This document shows, piece by piece, positions 60,869-64,000 of a DNA stretch of 64,000 nucleotides (position 1 is its first letter; each line of letters opens with the position of its first letter). The notes below the pieces were generated by a model. That model saw only the letters and a list, made by a program, of their open reading frames with translations, was not told the origin of the DNA and made no database searches. The translations under genes and the position numbers were made by a program. The DNA comes from CBDUXP01 sp965371225 [NCBI: uncultured bacterium] (GTDB lineage: Bacteria; Abyssobacteria; SURF-5; CBDUXP01): NCBI GenBank assembly GCA_965371225.1, contig CBDUXP010000010.1, positions 1 to 64,000 of the forward strand, given 5' to 3'.

Positions 60869-62380
60869 GTGGTCACCGCCTCCGCTACCAAGCCTGCCGC
60901 GCCTCCCGCCCGCAGCACGGCGGCGGTCCTGTTCGGCATCGACGTGCGTTCGCTCGCCGCGTTCCGCATCGGTCTCGGAGTGTTGTTGCTGGCCGACCTG
61001 CTCGTGCGGGTGCAGGACCTTGAGGCTCACTACACGCGCCTCGGAGTCCTGCCGGCGGCGGTGTACCGGGAGCGCTGGGCGATGGCCCCGCACCTGTCCG
61101 TCCACTTCCTGAGCGATACGCTCGCGTTCCAGGCGGTGCTGTTCGGGCTGGCGGCCATCGCGGCAGGCGCGTTGCTCGTGGGTTATCGCACGCGCCTGGC
61201 CACCATCGTGTCGTGGTTTCTGCTCATCTCCCTGCACGGCCGGAATCCGTACGTGCTGCAGGGCGGGGATGTGATGCTGCGGATGCTGTTGTTCTGGGGG
61301 ATGTTCCTCCCGCTCGGCGCCCGGTGGTCTGTCGACCGCGCCCGGGCGAAGACGCCGCCGCCGCAGCGGGTGCTGGGAATCCCCACGGCTGCGCTGCTGC
61401 TGCAGCTCTGCTTCGTCTACTGGTTCACCGTGGTGCTGAAGGCGAATTCGCTCTGGCTGGAGGACCACACCGCTCTGTACTACGCGCTGCAGATCGACGA
61501 GGCCGCCACCGACGTGGCGCGCTTGTTCCTGCGGTTTCCCGGCCTGCTCGGCCCGCTGACCGTGGTCGTGTGGTGGTTCGAAATGCTCGGCCCGTTTCTG
61601 GCCTGGTCGCCGGTGTGGCCCGTCCGCTTGCGGTGCCTGGCCCTCGTCCTCTTCGTCGGAATGCACGCGGTGTTCGCGGTCTGCTTCGCGATCGGGCTTT
61701 TCTCATACATCATGATCCTGGCGTGGCTGCCGTTCGTGCCCGCCGAAGTGTGGGATTGGCTGGCGCGCCTCGCGGAACGCCGCCGGCCTGGGTGGGCGCG
61801 GGCCCTGCGGCCGGGCGAAGGAACAGCGCGCGTGTCGCCGATCGTCAACGCCGTGGCTGCGAGCCTGTTCGCCTATGTGGTTGTGTGGAATGTGTATTCG
61901 ACCGACAAGCCGCGCTTCGGCCAAGTGTTCACGCCCACGATCCAGCGCCTCGGGCACGTGCTGCGTCTGGATCAATCGTGGAGCATGTTCATGTGGCCGT
62001 ATCGGGACGACGGCTGGTGGGTGGTGCCGGGGGTGCTGGAAGACGGCAGCACCGTGGACCTGCTGCGCGACGCGGGGCCGCCCACGTGGGAGCGGCCCAC
62101 CCCACCGCACCGCGCGTATCCCAATTACCGCTGGCGGAAGTACATGCGGAACTTATGGGATGCGCGGGAAGTGGATAGCCGGCAGCACTACCTTTATTAC
62201 AGCAACTACCTCTGCCGCACCTGGAACCGCCGGCACCCGCCGGACCGGCAGGTCAAGACGTTCGACGTGCACTACGTTGTTGAAATGACGCAGCCGGACT
62301 TCCAGCCACCGCCGCGCAACGCCGTCCACCTTTGGCCCCAAGACTGCACGAGCTGGCTGGCGCAGTTGTCGGGGGAGTAA
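60869..62380 (+). CDS. HTTM-domain membrane protein (gamma-carboxylase-like)
   Basis: 503 residues from the GTG at 60869; no good ribosome site is visible, so the start is uncertain. The HTTM domain begins IDVRSLAAFRIGLGVLLLADLLVRV and runs to about residue 300, with around eight membrane helices (LFGLAAIAAGALLVGY, TIVSWFLLISLHGRNPYVLQGGD, LLLQLCFVYWFTVVLKAN, LVLFVGMHAVFAVCFAIGLFSYIMILAWLPF). The C-terminal third is soluble, with WSMFMWPYRDDGWWVVPGVLEDGSTVDL. The family is named for similarity to vitamin K-dependent gamma-carboxylase; bacterial members are uncharacterised. No carboxylation substrate can be pointed to here. Confidence 0.85.
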   Translation: MVTASATKPAAPPARSTAAVLFGIDVRSLAAFRIGLGVLLLADLLVRVQDLEAHYTRLGVLPAAVYRERWAMAPHLSVHFLSDTLAFQAVLFGLAAIAAGALLVGYRTRLATIVSWFLLISLHGRNPYVLQGGDVMLRMLLFWGMFLPLGARWSVDRARAKTPPPQRVLGIPTAALLLQLCFVYWFTVVLKANSLWLEDHTALYYALQIDEAATDVARLFLRFPGLLGPLTVVVWWFEMLGPFLAWSPVWPVRLRCLALVLFVGMHAVFAVCFAIGLFSYIMILAWLPFVPAEVWDWLARLAERRRPGWARALRPGEGTARVSPIVNAVAASLFAYVVVWNVYSTDKPRFGQVFTPTIQRLGHVLRLDQSWSMFMWPYRDDGWWVVPGVLEDGSTVDLLRDAGPPTWERPTPPHRAYPNYRWRKYMRNLWDAREVDSRQHYLYYSNYLCRTWNRRHPPDRQVKTFDVHYVVEMTQPDFQPPPRNAVHLWPQDCTSWLAQLSGE

Positions 62381-62470
62381 TCCCCCCGCCGGGGGCGGAC
62401 GCGGCGGCGCCGATTCGGATAGCATGGAGCCCGCGCTGTCGCCCGCAGCGCTCGTGTGAAGGAGCGCGCC

Positions 62471-63352
62471 ATGGCTGCCATATCCACCGCCGACCCGAGT
62501 GTAAAGAAAAGCATTCCCGTCCTGGATTCCGAGATGGCCTACGTCGAGACCGGGACGGGGGATCCCATCGTGTTTCTGCACGGGAACCCGACCTCGTCCT
62601 ATCTCTGGCGGAACGTTATTCCCCACTGCGCGGACCTGGGCCGGTGTCTCGCGCCGGACTTGATCGGTATGGGCCAGTCCGGCAAGTCGGGAAGCGGCTC
62701 CTACCGGTTTGTGGATCACGCGCGGTATCTTGATGCGTGGTTCGACGCGGTGGGCGCCACGGCAAACGTCACCCTGGTGGTGCACGATTGGGGCTCGGGC
62801 CTGGGATTCCACTGGGCGCACCGGCATCAGGATCGCGTGAAGGGGATCGCCTACATGGAGGCCATCGTGCAGCAGGTGGCGTGGGACGAATGGCCGGAGG
62901 CCGCGCGTGAGATCTTCAAAGGCCTGCGGTCGCCGGCCGGTGAAGAGATGATCCTGGAGCGCAACCTGTTCGTGGAGGCGATCCTGCCGGGCAGCATTCT
63001 GCGCACGTTGACCGACGAGGAGATGGCCGTCTACCGCGCGCCGTACGCGGAACCCGGCGAGTCGCGCCGGCCGACGTTGACGTGGCCGCGGGAGATTCCG
63101 CTGGCGGGGGAGCCGGCGGACGTGTGTGAGATCGTGAGCAACTATGCCGCGTGGCTGAGTGCGAGCGACTTGCCCAAGCTGTTCATCAACGCGGATCCCG
63201 GCGCGATTCTGACCGGGGCCCAGCGCGAGTTCTGTCGCACGTGGCCGAATCAGGACGAGCTGACCGTCAAGGGGAACCACTTCGTGCAGGAAGATTCCGC
63301 GGACGACATCGGTCAAGCAGTCGCCGCGTTCGTGCGGAAGATCAGCGCCTAG
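62471..63352 (+). CDS. Haloalkane dehalogenase, LinB/DhaA-like
   Basis: 293 residues from the ATG at 62471, preceded by AAGGAG with 7-base spacing; another ATG 15 bases upstream overlaps that site. The catalytic set is complete: oxyanion [14 protein letters not shown] with Asn39, nucleophile Asp106 next to the halide Trp in [10 protein letters not shown], acid Glu130 in AYMEAI, and His270 in GNHFVQED. Asn39 plus an acid after strand 6 places it in the LinB/DhaA subfamily, unlike the DhlA-like enzyme at 4829-5725. It hydrolyses haloalkanes to alcohols. Its stop overlaps that of the convergent SDR gene. Confidence 0.92.
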   Translation: MAAISTADPSVKKSIPVLDSEMAYVETGTGDPIVFLHGNPTSSYLWRNVIPHCADLGRCLAPDLIGMGQSGKSGSGSYRFVDHARYLDAWFDAVGATANVTLVVHDWGSGLGFHWAHRHQDRVKGIAYMEAIVQQVAWDEWPEAAREIFKGLRSPAGEEMILERNLFVEAILPGSILRTLTDEEMAVYRAPYAEPGESRRPTLTWPREIPLAGEPADVCEIVSNYAAWLSASDLPKLFINADPGAILTGAQREFCRTWPNQDELTVKGNHFVQEDSADDIGQAVAAFVRKISA

Positions 63353-64000
63353 CCTGCCGCGGCCCGCAGCAGCCCTTCCGCGCCGCCGATCTCCGCGACC
63401 CACGCGCCGAGGGCGTCGATGCCCGCGGCGATGGACGTGGCCGGCGAGTATCCGAGCACGCGCTTCGCCTTAGCCGGCGGGAAGTACCGTTCGCAGCCGA
63501 GCATCTGGATGCCATAGCGGTTGAGCGCCGGCTGGCCCGTGAAGCCGAGCCAGCGGTGCGCGTGCTCGAAGCACGTCGCGCTCCACAGCGCCACGCCGAG
63601 GGGGATGGACGGCCACTCCCGTTCGATGCCGCAGACAGCAAGCTGCCGGGTGACAAATTCCCGCGCCGTGATCTCCTCGTCGTCGTTGATGAAGAACACT
63701 TCCCCCACCGCCTCGGGCCGTTCGGCCGCCAGCAGCAGGCCATCCACCACGTTGTGTACGTACGAGGTAGTGGTCCGCTTGCGGCTTCCGCCGACCCAAC
63801 TGAACATGCCCCGGTGAGCGACGCGCACGAACGCGGGGAGGATCGAGGTATCGCCCGGTCCCCACACCCAGCTCGGGCGAATGATCGTGGCTACGATGCG
63901 CCCCTCGCGATGAGCGGCCAACACGGCGCGTTCGGCCGCGGCCTTCGTCTCCGAGTAGCCGTCCTTGTACCGTGCCGGGTACGGGGTCTCTTCGTCACCG
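63349..64000 (-). CDS. NAD(P)-dependent epimerase/3-beta-HSD family protein (N-terminus outside window)
   Basis: The gene runs off the right edge; 216 codons plus the stop are visible. Upstream in-frame sequence to the window end contains [25 protein letters not shown], in which YSETK is the YxxxK catalytic motif of extended short-chain dehydrogenases. This is followed by [12 protein letters not shown] and the [18 protein letters not shown] signature, typical of 3-beta-hydroxysteroid dehydrogenase/isomerase and dihydroflavonol-reductase-like epimerases. The Rossmann NAD-binding part lies outside the window. The substrate is unknown. Confidence 0.85.
   Translation of the reverse strand, partial: GDEETPYPARYKDGYSETKAAAERAVLAAHREGRIVATIIRPSWVWGPGDTSILPAFVRVAHRGMFSWVGGSRKRTTTSYVHNVVDGLLLAAERPEAVGEVFFINDDEEITAREFVTRQLAVCGIEREWPSIPLGVALWSATCFEHAHRWLGFTGQPALNRYGIQMLGCERYFPPAKAKRVLGYSPATSIAAGIDALGAWVAEIGGAEGLLRAAAG

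Overview
The window is high-GC bacterial chromosome, densely coded on both strands, with many start/stop overlaps (ATGA, TGATG, TAATG, TAGTG) and few long gaps. Lipobox lipoproteins, Sec signal peptides, a periplasmic adaptor of a MacAB-type pump and large secreted Ig-like proteins point to a diderm (Gram-negative) heterotroph. I see no rRNA, CRISPR array, phage or insertion sequence. The gene mix (haloalkane dehalogenases, CoA-ester enzymes, GH38 mannosidase, pyruvoyl arginine decarboxylase, selenocysteine machinery, MoxR/DUF58/VWA cluster) resembles uncultured environmental lineages, but I cannot assign a phylum from sequence alone.

Layout. 1-4.2 kb: two minus-strand secreted proteins, a NIDO-domain protein cut by the window edge and an IgGFc-binding-like protein, sharing a nearly identical Ig-like module. 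4.5-10.9 kb: selenocysteine tRNA (selC), a haloalkane dehalogenase, a repeat-bearing gap, an enoyl-CoA hydratase homologue, and a selA-selB-membrane protein operon on the minus strand. 10.9-19.4 kb: a plus-strand run of lipoproteins and TPR proteins, a CHASE2 adenylate cyclase and D-aminoacyl-tRNA deacylase. 19.4-23.9 kb: minus-strand genes for a crotonase-fold protein, CoA-transferase, LLM oxidoreductase, B12-binding protein, YkgJ-type protein and a 29-codon ORF. 24-32 kb: two dodecins, a DUF2851 protein, a hybrid histidine kinase, a GH38 mannosidase and a rhomboid protease. 32-34.8 kb: endonuclease III, pyruvoyl arginine decarboxylase and agmatinase (arginine to agmatine to putrescine), and a divergent LOG-family gene.

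34.9-47.0 kb is an eight-gene plus-strand operon: DUF58 protein, BatA-like VWA protein, two-VWA membrane protein, exported membrane protein, GldA-like ABC ATPase with degenerate motifs, ABC-2 permease, coiled-coil membrane protein and MoxR AAA+ ATPase. It looks like a membrane-anchored MoxR/VWA machine joined to an ABC exporter and is the best candidate here for an incompletely described system. It is followed by a patatin homologue that has lost both catalytic residues, a DUF2914 protein and an aldehyde dehydrogenase.

50.2-54.5 kb is a MacAB-like efflux operon with unusually G-ending codons. 54.5-58.6 kb holds a Coa1-family protein, ilvD with a promoter, short leader ORF and terminator typical of transcription attenuation, and a ferredoxin/ferredoxin-reductase pair of the cytochrome P450 type. 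58.7-64 kb holds a cyclase-family hydrolase, a flavin amine oxidase, an HTTM membrane protein, a second haloalkane dehalogenase and an SDR gene cut by the right edge.
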